From Halobellus rufus (GTDB taxonomy: Archaea; Halobacteriota; Halobacteria; Halobacteriales; Haloferacaceae): DNA of 64,000 nt. Below the pieces are notes generated by a model. It searched no databases, was not told the DNA's origin, and was given only the letters and a program-made list of their open reading frames with translations. Shown one piece after another: positions 45,265 through 53,747 of this stretch; position 1 is the stretch's first letter; every line of letters begins with the position of its first letter. The stretch covers positions 1 through 64,000 of the forward strand of contig NZ_BBJO01000020.1 in assembly GCF_000739575.1 (NCBI RefSeq), read 5' to 3'. The translations under genes were made by a program, and so were the position numbers.

Positions 45265-45909
45265 TCACTCTCGCGGGTCGCGATCCGGCCCGGGATAGTC
45301 GCCGTCTTCGACTTCCCGGTACAGGCTCTCGGCGTCGAAGAGCGCCGCGAACGCGTCGGGGCGGCGGGCGCTCACCGACAATCGGCTGCCCAGTTCGGCC
45401 CCGGCCCGGGCAGATAGGAGTCGCTCGTCTCCGGTGAGAATGTGCATCGCGCCGCCGCGGTAGGCGGTCGCGAGCGCCGGGTGGTCGCCCGGTGGGTGAG
45501 AGACGGTCGCACACCACGCCGAGACGCGCTCGCGCCACGCCGACGCGAGGTCGGGATCGGCTAAGTCGGCGATCACGTGCTCTGCCTCCGAGAGCAGCGC
45601 GTCGCTCGCGAGCAGCGTCGTCCACGAGTGCTTCCGGAGGTGATCCAGCGCGCGTCTGGCGTCGCCGTCGACGAGGAGGTCCGCCGCGAGCACGTCGGCG
45701 TCGGCGACGACCCGCGCGGGGCTCGACTCCGCTGGCGGGGCTGATCTCTCGGTTCGCGCGCCGGACTCGTCGGACTCGTCGGACTCGGCCGCTCGATCCG
45801 TGGTCCGCGAATCCGATTCGGCGCGCACGTCGGCGAGCGTCTCGCGGACTGCGGCCTCGTCGACGTCGTACGCTGCCGCCCGTTCGAAGAGCGCGCTCCA
45901 AGCGTCCAT
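45265..45909 (-). CDS. PIN-like domain protein
   Basis: A 214-residue protein. After a variable acidic linker (about 30-65), residues 66-200 resemble a PIN nuclease fold: the first acidic strand VVADADVLAADLL, a middle acid in LLSEAEHVIADL, and the last strand HILTGDERLLSA. PIN domains cut RNA. No antitoxin-like partner is adjacent, so it is probably not a toxin-antitoxin pair. The family assignment is moderately sure, the role unknown. Confidence 0.65.
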   Translation of the reverse strand: MDAWSALFERAAAYDVDEAAVRETLADVRAESDSRTTDRAAESDESDESGARTERSAPPAESSPARVVADADVLAADLLVDGDARRALDHLRKHSWTTLLASDALLSEAEHVIADLADPDLASAWRERVSAWCATVSHPPGDHPALATAYRGGAMHILTGDERLLSARAGAELGSRLSVSARRPDAFAALFDAESLYREVEDGDYPGPDRDPRE

Positions 45910-45990
45910 ACTCGCGTCTCCCGCCGGACGGACAAGAAATCAGTCGGTCTCCCGTCGTCGCAAACGAGTCGGCGTCGAATCGGTCGCCGT

Positions 45991-46578
45991 TCAGACGAGC
46001 AGTTGGATGTCGGCGTCGGCCATGTCCTGGATGGCCGTCGCCGCGCCGACGCCCGTCCGAACGCCGTCGTAGAAGTCGTCCTCGTCGTAGCCCATCAGTT
46101 CGATCGTCATCTGACACGCCTGGAACTCGACGCCCATGTCGAGGGAGGTCTCGATGAGCTCCTCGATCGTGGCGGTGTCGTTGTCGTCGATCTTCTTCTC
46201 CATCATCGAGGTCGTCACGCGGTCCATCCCGGGGAGCGCGCCGACCACGTTCGGAACCGGCATGTTGGGGTTGCCGACGGAGCTGAGCTTGAGGTTCTTC
46301 GAGCGTTCCTCGTGGAGGATGTCCAGCCCCCAGAAGGTGTGGAACACCGTGACGTCGTAACCGAAGGCGGCCGCCGTGCTGGCGAGGATGAGCGGCGGGT
46401 ACGCCATATCGAGGGTGCCTTTCGTCGCGATGATGGACATCTTCTTCCCGCTGTCGGCCGCCGTGGCCTCCGCGAGCGACTCTTCGAGTTCCTCGATGCG
46501 CGCGGCGAGTTCGGCGCGGGAGGGTGCCTCCTCCGCGACGCCGTCGTCGGTCGCCGTGTCGGATGTGTCCGCGCTCAT
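45991..46578 (-). CDS. DsrE/DsrF/DrsH-like (DsrE2) family protein
   Basis: A 195-residue protein with a short coiled-coil N-terminus (RAELAARIEELEESLAEA) and a DsrE-like domain from about 47 (MSIIATKGTLDMAYPPLILASTA). The conserved Cys is in EFQACQMTIELMG. DsrE2 proteins take part in sulfur trafficking, usually with TusA. It is the third gene of the minus-strand TusA-DsrE-DsrE2 operon, one base after the DsrE stop. Confidence 0.9.
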   Translation of the reverse strand: MSADTSDTATDDGVAEEAPSRAELAARIEELEESLAEATAADSGKKMSIIATKGTLDMAYPPLILASTAAAFGYDVTVFHTFWGLDILHEERSKNLKLSSVGNPNMPVPNVVGALPGMDRVTTSMMEKKIDDNDTATIEELIETSLDMGVEFQACQMTIELMGYDEDDFYDGVRTGVGAATAIQDMADADIQLLV

Positions 46579-46579
46579 A

Positions 46580-46966
46580 TTAGAAGCTGAACACCTGATC
46601 GGCGTCTTCGACTGCCTCGAGGAACGTCGCCGCGCCCGCGAACTTGGTGGTGACCGAGTCGTCGATGGCGTCCTGATCCCACGCGAGCATGTCGAGCGTG
46701 GTCGTACACGCCACCGTCGTCACCATCTCGCCGCCGTCGGCGACGAACGCGTCGAGCAGGTCGTAGGGGTTCGGCATCCCCTCGTCGAGGAGCGGCTGGA
46801 TCTCCGAGACGTCCTTCTCGCCCTCGAGGAGGTGGGTGAGTCCGTCGAAGGTGAAGTACACGAGCACCTCGGTGTCGGAGGCGAGCGCGGTGTGTCCGAG
46901 GTTCATCGCCATCGCGAGGCTCTTCGGACTGTCGCTGTCGACGATGATTCCGATCTTGTCCATCAT
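46580..46966 (-). CDS. DsrE family protein
   Basis: A 128-residue DsrE-fold protein: GIIVDSDSPKSLAMAMNLG opening and the conserved Cys in TTVACTTTLDMLA. It is expected to carry persulfide sulfur in a relay. Two ATG codons are adjacent at the start; the first is listed. It begins one base after the TusA stop, so it is translationally coupled. Confidence 0.9.
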   Translation of the reverse strand: MMDKIGIIVDSDSPKSLAMAMNLGHTALASDTEVLVYFTFDGLTHLLEGEKDVSEIQPLLDEGMPNPYDLLDAFVADGGEMVTTVACTTTLDMLAWDQDAIDDSVTTKFAGAATFLEAVEDADQVFSF

Positions 46967-46967
46967 C

Positions 46968-47213
46968 TCACTCCGTCTTGCGGACGTAGTGCTTGTACAC
47001 GTCGTCGCCTTCGACCTGTTCGACCATCTCGACGCCGTCGGTGCCGGCCGCCCAGCCGTCGAGGTCGCTCATACTGCCCGGGTCGGTCGCGAGTACTTCG
47101 AGGACTTCGCCCTCCGAGAGCTCGTCGATGGCTCCCTTCGTCTTGACAACCGGCATTGGGCACGATGCACCTTTCACGTCGAGCGTCTCCGCGATATCGA
47201 ATTCTACACTCAT
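46968..47213 (-). CDS. TusA-like sulfur carrier protein
   Basis: An 81-residue TusA/SirA domain with the sulfur-binding motif C18-P-M-P21 in LDVKGASCPMPVVKTKG. It carries persulfide sulfur between proteins. It is the first gene of the minus-strand operon and faces the rhodanese-MBL gene across a 284-base region with repeated sites. Confidence 0.93.
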   Translation of the reverse strand: MSVEFDIAETLDVKGASCPMPVVKTKGAIDELSEGEVLEVLATDPGSMSDLDGWAAGTDGVEMVEQVEGDDVYKHYVRKTE

Positions 47214-47497
47214 GGGTTATCTGCTCCGTGCTTCGTATTGGAGCTAATGCACAATATTGGGTCGGTGATTAAAAGAATGTCGATTCTTGTGCATACTACA
47301 AACTACTGTTCGGTGTCTGGTGCGGGAAGAGCCAAACCTGACTCGCGCACACCGGCCCCATACACGCGCTAAAACAAACATAGCTGGTGGGATCTCTCCG
47401 AATACGCCGTTCGAACTGCCGCCAACTATATTGTGCACTTGCTGAACTACTATGCAAACATTTTTGTGCGACCACCCAGTACGAAGGGGTGTACAAC
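47214..47497. promoter_or_regulatory. Divergent sulfur-gene promoter with four TTGTGCA-like sites
   Basis: TTGTGCA occurs at 47287-47293 and 47431-47437, its reverse TGCACAA at 47248-47254, and TTGTGCG at 47464-47470. The first and third extend to a ten-base inverted match (TGCACAATAT at 47248-47257, ATATTGTGCA at 47428-47437). One site lies near each gene and the others between, as expected for a common operator controlling both directions. The regulator is not in the window. Confidence 0.45.
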
Positions 47498-48691
47498 ATG
47501 AATCCCGAAGACTTCCCGACGCCCGATGCGGACGTCGAGACTGTCACCCCTGAAGCGCTCAAGGAACGCATCGACGCCGGCGAGGACGTCACACTCCTCG
47601 ACGCGCGGATGCAATCGGATTACGACGAGTGGCGCATCGACGGCGAGAACGTCACCTCGATCAACGTCCCCTACTTCGAGTTCCTCGACGAGGAGATCGA
47701 CGAGGACGTCCTCGATCAGATCCCCGAGGACCGCAACGTCACCGTCCTGTGTGCGAAGGGCGGCGCGAGCGAGTTCGTCGCCGGGACGCTCGCCGACCGC
47801 GGCTACGAGGTGAACCACCTCGAAGACGGGATGAACGGCTGGGCGAGCATCTACGAGCGCGTCGAGGTCTCGAACTACGACGGGGCCGGCACGCTCTATC
47901 AGTACCAGCGCCCCTCCTCGGGCTGTCTCGGCTACCTCCTCGTCGACGGCGACGAGGCCGCGATCGTCGACCCGCTGCGCGCGTTCACCGACCGCTACCT
48001 CGACGACGTCGAGGAACTGGGCGCGGAACTCGCGTACGCGCTCGACACGCACATCCACGCCGACCACATCTCGGGGGTCCGCGACCTCGACGAGGAAGGC
48101 GTCGAGGGCGTCATCCCGGCCGCGGCGGTCGACCGCGGAGTCACCTACGCCGACGACCTGACCACCGCCGAGGACGGCGACACCTTCGCCGTCGGCGACG
48201 CGACGGTCGAAGCCGTCTACACGCCCGGTCACACGACGGGGATGACCTCCTACCTCCTCGACGACAGCCTGCTGGCGACCGGCGACGGCCTGTTCATCGA
48301 GAGCGTCGCGCGCCCGGACCTCGAAGAGGGTGACGACGGCGCCCCCGATGCCGCGCGGATGCTCTACGACTCGCTGCAGACGCGCGTCCTGACGCTTCCG
48401 GACGACACGCTCGTCGGCGGTGCCCACTTCAGCGACGCGGCGGAACCGGCCGATGACGGAACCTATACGGCCACCATCGGCGAACTGGAGGCACAGATGG
48501 ACGCACTCACGATGGACGAAGACGACTTCGTCGACCTGATCCTCTCGGACATGCCGCCGCGGCCGGCCAACTACGAGGACATCATCGCGACGAACCTCGG
48601 ACAGAACGTCGTCGACGACGACGAGGCCTTCACCCTCGAACTGGGCCCGAACAACTGCGCTGCGAGCCAAGAGTCGCTCGCGGGTGACTAA
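47498..48691 (+). CDS. Rhodanese / MBL-fold fusion protein (persulfide dioxygenase-type)
   Basis: A 397-residue fusion in the order rhodanese (about 10-120, active Cys85 in TVLCAKGGAS) then a metallo-beta-lactamase domain (about 130-330, with THIHADH: H185, H187, D189, H190). MBL persulfide dioxygenases oxidise glutathione or small-thiol persulfide to sulfite; fused rhodanese domains feed or use that sulfur. The thiol in haloarchaea would not be glutathione but perhaps gamma-glutamylcysteine (inference). It is followed by two YeeE/YedE genes. Confidence 0.9.
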   Translation: MNPEDFPTPDADVETVTPEALKERIDAGEDVTLLDARMQSDYDEWRIDGENVTSINVPYFEFLDEEIDEDVLDQIPEDRNVTVLCAKGGASEFVAGTLADRGYEVNHLEDGMNGWASIYERVEVSNYDGAGTLYQYQRPSSGCLGYLLVDGDEAAIVDPLRAFTDRYLDDVEELGAELAYALDTHIHADHISGVRDLDEEGVEGVIPAAAVDRGVTYADDLTTAEDGDTFAVGDATVEAVYTPGHTTGMTSYLLDDSLLATGDGLFIESVARPDLEEGDDGAPDAARMLYDSLQTRVLTLPDDTLVGGAHFSDAAEPADDGTYTATIGELEAQMDALTMDEDDFVDLILSDMPPRPANYEDIIATNLGQNVVDDDEAFTLELGPNNCAASQESLAGD

Positions 48692-48699
48692 CGAGACCG

Positions 48700-49257
48700 A
48701 TGGTGACTGATCCAGTAGCGCTTCAGTTGGCCGCCGACCTGTTCCCCAACGGGATCAGTCGCTACGCCGTCGGCGGGCTCTTCGTCGGTCTCGGCGTGAC
48801 CGTGATCTACCTCGGGACGGGCATCAGCGCCGGCGCGAGCACGTTCCTCGAATCGACGCTGTCGTACGTCTCCGAGAAGTCCCGCTTCCAGCAGTACGTC
48901 TCCTCGCGGGATTGGCGGCTCGTGTTCACCGCCGGCATCATCCTCGGCGCGGCCGCGTTCGCCGCGACGTTCCAGTCCGGCCTCGTCACGAGTTCGCTCT
49001 ACCAACCGGGGACGACCGGACAGCTCTACGAGGTGGGCGGCGTGACGCTCTGGACGACCGACGTCCAGCCGTGGCGGCTGCTCGTCGGCGGCATCTTCGT
49101 CGGCGTCGGCACCCGGATCGGCAAGGGCTGTACGTCCGGCCACGGTGTCTGTGGCGTCGGCTCCGCGTCGAAGACGTCGATCGTCGGCGTCCTCACGTTC
49201 CTCGCGGTCGCCATCGTCACCGCACAGATCGTCGCGGCACTGGGGGTGAGCCCGTAG
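48700..49257 (+). CDS. YeeE/YedE family membrane protein, N-terminal half
   Basis: A 185-residue protein with about four to five membrane segments and the sulfur-transport motif GKGCTSGHGVCG. YeeE/YedE (TsuA) proteins bring thiosulfate or similar sulfur compounds into the cell. In many bacteria one longer protein carries both halves; here the second half is the next gene, which starts at the base after this stop. Confidence 0.88.
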   Translation: MVTDPVALQLAADLFPNGISRYAVGGLFVGLGVTVIYLGTGISAGASTFLESTLSYVSEKSRFQQYVSSRDWRLVFTAGIILGAAAFAATFQSGLVTSSLYQPGTTGQLYEVGGVTLWTTDVQPWRLLVGGIFVGVGTRIGKGCTSGHGVCGVGSASKTSIVGVLTFLAVAIVTAQIVAALGVSP

Positions 49258-49677
49258 ATGGCCGACCGTCACCCCCTCTTCATGCCGCTGATCCTCGTCG
49301 GCGGCCTGATCTTCGGCTTCGGCCTCGGATTCAGCCACATGGCCCGCCCGGAGGTCGTGCTGAACTTCCTCCTGTTCGAGGACTTCGGGCTGATCTTCGT
49401 GATGTTCGGCGGGGCGATCGTCACCGGACTGACGTTCTTCCTCGCCCCGCGACTGTTCGGGCGCGCCCCGCTCACGGGCGACGCGTTCGAGCGCCGTCTG
49501 AAGTCGTTCGACCGCAACGTCCTGATCGGCGGCGCGATCTTCGGCGTCGGCTGGGGGCTTTCGGGCATCTGTCCCGGTGCCGCCTACGCCAGCCTCGGCG
49601 TCGGAAACGTCACCATCCTCTGGGCGCTCGCCGGGATGTTCATCGGCGCGTACGCCCAGGGATACTGGCGAAGCTGA
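49258..49677 (+). CDS. YeeE/YedE family membrane protein, C-terminal half
   Basis: A 139-residue membrane protein with about four segments and the matching motif LSGICPGAAYASLG. Together with the preceding gene it forms a split YeeE/YedE transporter. It abuts the upstream stop directly, so the two are translated together. The four-gene order rhodanese-MBL, YeeE-1, YeeE-2 supports uptake of a reduced sulfur compound. Confidence 0.88.
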   Translation: MADRHPLFMPLILVGGLIFGFGLGFSHMARPEVVLNFLLFEDFGLIFVMFGGAIVTGLTFFLAPRLFGRAPLTGDAFERRLKSFDRNVLIGGAIFGVGWGLSGICPGAAYASLGVGNVTILWALAGMFIGAYAQGYWRS

Positions 49678-49766
49678 CGCCGGCGACCGACGCTGCCGTC
49701 GCGACCGACGCTCGTTTTCACGATTCGGACGCACCCCCGGCCGAGTCAGCCTCCCGTCTGACACGG

Positions 49767-49775
49767 TTTTAAGTA
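49767..49775 (+). promoter_or_regulatory. TATA box of the trkA-side RNA candidate
   Basis: TTTTAAGTA centred about 27 bases before GGGCGCGC at 49798, the 5' strand of the outer stem. Box position and stem start agree, so the RNA would begin with its own stem. Confidence 0.5.
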
Positions 49776-49797
49776 CGGTAGCGAAGAGCACACTACC

Positions 49798-49949
49798 GGG
49801 CGCGCACTGATACCGTAGCGTTGCACACGCTACGACAGGACGGTTGCTCCGTCCCCGACGGCCATCAGTTCCCATCCTCCCACCGCGCGCCCCACACGCG
49901 GACGCTGCACCCCGGTACCGACGTCGCCGTTCCCGCGGCGACGTGTCCG
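49798..49949 (+). ncRNA. Structured RNA candidate beside trkA (H/ACA-like possibility)
   Basis: Nested and adjacent perfect stems: GGGCGCGC/GCGCGCCC (49798-49805 with 49885-49892), ACTGAT/ATCAGT (49806-49811 with 49864-49869), CGTAGCG/CGCTACG (49814-49820 with 49828-49834), GGACGG/CCGTCC (49838-49843 with 49849-49854), then ACGTCGCCG/CGGCGACGT (49921-49929 with 49936-49944) inside CGGAC/GTCCG. ACA (49894-49896) follows the outer stem by one base, as in H/ACA guides. No protein frame fits. Identity and ends are uncertain. Confidence 0.5.
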
Positions 49950-49970
49950 ACGGCGCGTCGACGCGCCGTC
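49949..49970. repeat. Perfect 22-base palindrome after the RNA candidate
   Basis: GACGGCGCGTC followed directly by GACGCGCCGTC. It lies 19 bases from the trkA stop on the other strand, between two converging transcripts, so it may end either. There is no T-run. Confidence 0.5.
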
Positions 49971-49988
49971 CGATTCCGCCGAGTCGGC

Positions 49989-50672
49989 TTACTCCGTCGA
50001 TATCCCTGCGCTCGATGCCTCGCCGATGAGCACCTCTCTCGCCCGTTCGAGCCCGTCGCCTTCGACGACGAGCGCGAGCTGATCGCCCGGTTCGATCACC
50101 GTCCCCGGGAGCGGGATCGTCATCGCCTCGCGCCGCCGACCGTGCGCGTAGATCCGGCCGAAGTCCCCGAGGTCGACGTCGTTCACCTTCTGGCCGATCA
50201 CCGGCGCACCCTCGGGGATCGTCACGGTGGTGAGCCGGAGTTGCTCGGTCAGTTCGCCGAGCGCGTTGAACGTGCCGCCGAGCAGCGCCGTCTTCGCGCC
50301 CGCCGCGCCGAGGCGCTCGGGGTAGATCACCTCGTCGACGTCCGATTCGTACTGCTCGTAGATCTCCTCGGTGAAGTCCTCGCTGATCCGCATCGCCACG
50401 CGACAGCCGTGCCGTTTGCCGATCTTACACGCGGCGAAGTTGATGTTCGGATCGCCGGTGAGTCCGCCGACGGCGACCGCGTCTTCGACGCCGGCGCGCT
50501 TCAGTACCGACTCGTTGCTGCCGTCTCCCTCGACGACCTCGAACCCCGCGGTTCGCGCTCGCTCGGCCTTGTCCGGGTCGTTGTCGACCACGACGACCGG
50601 ATAGCCCTCCTCGTGGAGAATCCGTGCCGTCCGCGCACCGACCCGGCCGTACCCGACGATGATGAACGTCAT
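49989..50672 (-). CDS. trkA: TrkA-family potassium transport NAD-binding regulator
   Basis: A 227-residue protein with an N-terminal RCK-N domain (GYGRVGARTARILHEEGYPVVVVDND, a Rossmann loop followed by the acidic residue of NAD binding) and a C-terminal RCK-C domain (about 140-220, VTIPEGAPVIGQKVNDVDL). It gates a potassium channel or transporter on the membrane, important for haloarchaeal osmobalance. The membrane partner is not adjacent here. It faces the RNA candidate. Confidence 0.93.
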   Translation of the reverse strand: MTFIIVGYGRVGARTARILHEEGYPVVVVDNDPDKAERARTAGFEVVEGDGSNESVLKRAGVEDAVAVGGLTGDPNINFAACKIGKRHGCRVAMRISEDFTEEIYEQYESDVDEVIYPERLGAAGAKTALLGGTFNALGELTEQLRLTTVTIPEGAPVIGQKVNDVDLGDFGRIYAHGRRREAMTIPLPGTVIEPGDQLALVVEGDGLERAREVLIGEASSAGISTE

Positions 50673-50751
50673 GTGTCAACACAACACGCTCGGAGTACAA
50701 AAGCGTAGACCCGCATCCGAGTGGGCGACGGCCCCGGACGTCACCTCTCCC

Positions 50752-53481
50752 TCACTCGGTATCGGCCGAGCCGTCGTCGAGCCGCCGCTGCCACTCCTGG
50801 ACTCTCGCCATCACGTCGATCGGGGACGTCCCGTTCAGATCCAACTCGCTCAACTCCGCCGCGATCGATTCGAATTCCGGCGCGGGGGCGGCGTCGCTCG
50901 CCTCGGTGTCGGCCGCCGCACCGTTCGTGATCCCCTGCGACGACGCGTCCCCCGACGCTCCGTCGCTGGCGAACTGCCCGGCCGAGAGGTCGAAGACCGC
51001 CTGCACCGGCTCGTCGCGCTCGTCGCGCCCACTGCCCCGAGCCTCGATCGCCTCCTCCGCTCGGAGCCGCGCGAGCACGTCGTCGGCGCGGGAGACGACC
51101 GGGTCGGGGACGCCCGCGAGTTCCGCGACGTGGACTCCGTAGGACCGGTCGGTCGGTCCCTCCTCGATCGTCCGCAGGAACGTCACGCCGTCGCCCGACT
51201 CCCGCCCGCCGTCGACCGCCACGTGGACGTTCGCGACGCGGTCGAGGTGCTCCGCCAGCGACGTGAGTTCGTGGTAGTGCGTCGCGAAGAGCGTCTTCGC
51301 GCGCACCTCGTTGTGGAGGTACTCCGTCGCGGCCCACGCGATCGAGATGCCGTCGTAGGTGGCGGTTCCGCGCCCCACTTCGTCGAGGACGACCAGCGAG
51401 TCCTCAGAGGCGGAGTGGAGGATGTTCGAGAGCTCCTGCATCTCGACCATGAACGTCGACCGGCCCTGCGCGAGTTCGTCGAGCGCGCCGACGCGGGTGT
51501 AGATGCCGTCGACGACGCCGACGGTCGCCGAGCGCGCCGGGACGAAACTGCCGATCTGCGCGAGCAGCGCGATGAGCGCGACCTGTCGCATGTACGTCGA
51601 CTTGCCGCTCATGTTCGGCCCGGTGACGAGCAGGAACTCGCGGTCTTCTCCCATCCGGAGGTCGTTCGGGACGAAGTCGGTCGTCTGCTCGACGACGGGG
51701 TGTCGCCCGGCGTCGATGTCGAGCGGCCCGGACGCGGTCAGCTCAGGCCGCGTCCAGTCGTTGCCGGCCGCGTGCGTCGCCAGCGACGCCAACGCGTCGA
51801 TCTCGGCGAGCGCGCGCCCGACGTCCTGCAGGAGCGCCGCGCGGTCGGCGACGCGCTCGCGGAGCTCGCAGAACAGTTCGTACTCGAGATCGCCGCGGGC
51901 CTCCTCCAGCCTGAGGACGTCGCGCTCGCGCTCCTCCAGTTCGTCGGTGACGAACCGCTTCGAGTTCTTCAGCGTCTTGATCTCCCGGTAGTGCTCGGGC
52001 ACGTCGTCGGCGACGGACTTGCCAACCTGGATGTAGTAGCCGTCGGTCTTGTTGCGGTCGACGGTGACGTGGCTCAGGCCGTGCTGGCGCTTCTCGCGCT
52101 CGGCGAGGGTGTCGATCCACTCTCGGGCCTCGTCGTGGCGCTCCAGCAACTCGTCCAGTTCGTCGTCGTGGCCCCGGCGGAACAGCCCGCCCTGTCGCAG
52201 GGTCTTCGGTGGGTCCTCGGCCAGCGCCGACTCCAGTTCCTCGCGCAGGCGGCCAGCGGCCTCCCTGTCCGGCCGCTCGACGACGTCGGCGAGCGGCGAG
52301 TCGGCCAGCGGCGATCCCGCGATGGCGTCGGCGACGTCCGGGAGGATCGCGAGCGTGTCGCGGGCGGCCAGCAGGTCCCGCGCGTCGGCGCTGCCGGAGG
52401 TCGCCCGCGCGGCCAGCCGTTCGAGGTCGTAGCCGCCGTCGAGCGTCTCCCGCACGCGTTCGCGAGCCAGCGCCGCCGAGGCCAACGCGTCGACGCAGTC
52501 GAGCCGTCGGTTCAACTCCCCGCGGTCCCGCCGCGGCCGCGTCACCCACTCGCGGAGGAGCCGCCCGCCGGGGCTCGTGACGGTGTGGTCGATCGTGTCG
52601 ACGAGCGTGCCGTCCCGATCGCCCTGCATCGTCTCGGTGAGTTCGAGGTTCCGCTGGGTGGTCGCGTCGAGTTCGAGGTGCTCGCTCGTCTCGAAGGTCC
52701 GGAGGCGCGTCATCGACGGAAGCACGCCCGCGCCGGTGTCCTCCACGTAGCGGAGCGCCGCGCCCGCGGCCCGGACCGCCGGGTCGGCTTCGATCCCGAC
52801 GCTCGAAAGCGTCTCGCGACCGAACTGCTCCCGGAGCGCGTGCTTCGCTCGCCCGGGTGCGAACGCGTCGGTCTCGAACAGCGCGACCGACGCGTCCGTC
52901 TCCTCGCGGAGCCGCCGGACGAACGCGTCGTCGTCGCGGGCGTCCGGCCCCGGGAGGACCTCGACCGGACCGAAGCGGTACAGCTCCGAGAGCGCGTCGT
53001 CGACATCGGCGGCGACGGTCACGAGGAACTGCCCCGTCGTCGCGTCGACGAACGCGAGGCCGACGCCGTCGGCGTTCGACTGCGTCGCCGACTCCGACCC
53101 GCTCCCACCGTCGACGACGGCGGCGATGTATCGCGCGTCGGCGTCGTCGGTCTCCAGCAGCGTTCCGGGCGTCACGACGCGCGTCACCTCGCGGTAGTGG
53201 TCGCCCGCGTCGTCCTCGAACTGGTCGGCGACCGCGACCCGGTAGCCGCGCTCGACAAGCGCCTTCAGGTACGGCGTGAGGTCGTCGACGGGGACGCCGG
53301 CCATCGGGTAGGACGACCCGTGCGAGGACTTCTGTGAGACCTTCAGATCCAACTCCTCGGCGACCAACTCGGCGTCGTCGGCGAAGAACTCGTAGAAGTC
53401 GCCGCACTGCATCGTCAGGATGTCGGCGTCGGTGTCGGACTTCAGAGAGAGAAACTGCTCGACGATTCCCTGCGAGGCCAT
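50752..53481 (-). CDS. mutS: DNA mismatch repair protein MutS
   Basis: A 909-residue MutS. The mismatch-binding domain has the phenylalanine wedge in GDFYEF (F29-Y30-E31), the core and clamp domains follow, and the ATPase carries GPNMSGKSTYMRQ, DEVGRGT and FATHYHEL. The C-terminal 90 residues are a low-complexity tail with an extra region near DLNGTSPIDVMARVQEWQRRL. mutL is not in the window. RNA element copy B lies upstream of its start. Confidence 0.98.
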   Translation of the reverse strand: MASQGIVEQFLSLKSDTDADILTMQCGDFYEFFADDAELVAEELDLKVSQKSSHGSSYPMAGVPVDDLTPYLKALVERGYRVAVADQFEDDAGDHYREVTRVVTPGTLLETDDADARYIAAVVDGGSGSESATQSNADGVGLAFVDATTGQFLVTVAADVDDALSELYRFGPVEVLPGPDARDDDAFVRRLREETDASVALFETDAFAPGRAKHALREQFGRETLSSVGIEADPAVRAAGAALRYVEDTGAGVLPSMTRLRTFETSEHLELDATTQRNLELTETMQGDRDGTLVDTIDHTVTSPGGRLLREWVTRPRRDRGELNRRLDCVDALASAALARERVRETLDGGYDLERLAARATSGSADARDLLAARDTLAILPDVADAIAGSPLADSPLADVVERPDREAAGRLREELESALAEDPPKTLRQGGLFRRGHDDELDELLERHDEAREWIDTLAEREKRQHGLSHVTVDRNKTDGYYIQVGKSVADDVPEHYREIKTLKNSKRFVTDELEERERDVLRLEEARGDLEYELFCELRERVADRAALLQDVGRALAEIDALASLATHAAGNDWTRPELTASGPLDIDAGRHPVVEQTTDFVPNDLRMGEDREFLLVTGPNMSGKSTYMRQVALIALLAQIGSFVPARSATVGVVDGIYTRVGALDELAQGRSTFMVEMQELSNILHSASEDSLVVLDEVGRGTATYDGISIAWAATEYLHNEVRAKTLFATHYHELTSLAEHLDRVANVHVAVDGGRESGDGVTFLRTIEEGPTDRSYGVHVAELAGVPDPVVSRADDVLARLRAEEAIEARGSGRDERDEPVQAVFDLSAGQFASDGASGDASSQGITNGAAADTEASDAAPAPEFESIAAELSELDLNGTSPIDVMARVQEWQRRLDDGSADTE

Positions 53482-53549
53482 ACGCGCACCAGGGCAGCGG
53501 GCGGATAAAACGCTGCGGTCTGTCGGCTTCCCGGTCCTCCGAGCGACGA

Positions 53550-53560
53550 TTTATATACGA
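53550..53560 (+). promoter_or_regulatory. TATA box of RNA element copy B
   Basis: TTTATATACGA, identical to copy A. GGCCA follows at 53567-53571, offset 17 as in copies A and C. Confidence 0.65.
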
Positions 53561-53576
53561 GAACGCGGCCAGCGCC

Positions 53577-53685
53577 CTCGTGAGCTAGAAACAGCCCCGC
53601 GCCGGGCCGCGGTTGTCTGGCACGTCGGCGCGGGCAATCGGCGGCGCTCGGGGGCGCGTCGTCGATGCGGGTGCCAGCTGTTCGC
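53577..53685 (+). ncRNA. Structured RNA candidate, copy B of a three-copy family
   Basis: Helix 1: CCCGCGCCG (53596-53604) with CGGCGCGGG (53626-53634), loop 21 bases, the same as copy A. Helix 2: CTGGCAC (53617-53623) with GTGCCAG (53671-53677). Relative to copy A one pair in helix 1 changes T-A to C-G; two pairs in helix 2 change, T-A to C-G and C-G to T-A. All stay paired. This supports RNA structure under selection, not chance repeats. Confidence 0.65.
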
Positions 53686-53747
53686 CACGTCGAGCCGAGG
53701 AGCGACTGCCCCGTCAGTCCACGCCGACCGTATACGTCGCCGGGACC

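Larger units (their letters stand above)
53482..53747. other. 266-base spacer holding RNA element copy B
   Basis: Between the mutS start and the ubaA stop. It contains the TATA box at 53550 and the RNA element. The part 53690-53747 shows no other clear feature. Confidence 0.65.

Noticed and set aside
50659-53337. An 892-codon frame antisense to mutS
   Set aside because: Antisense shadow of a clear MutS gene.
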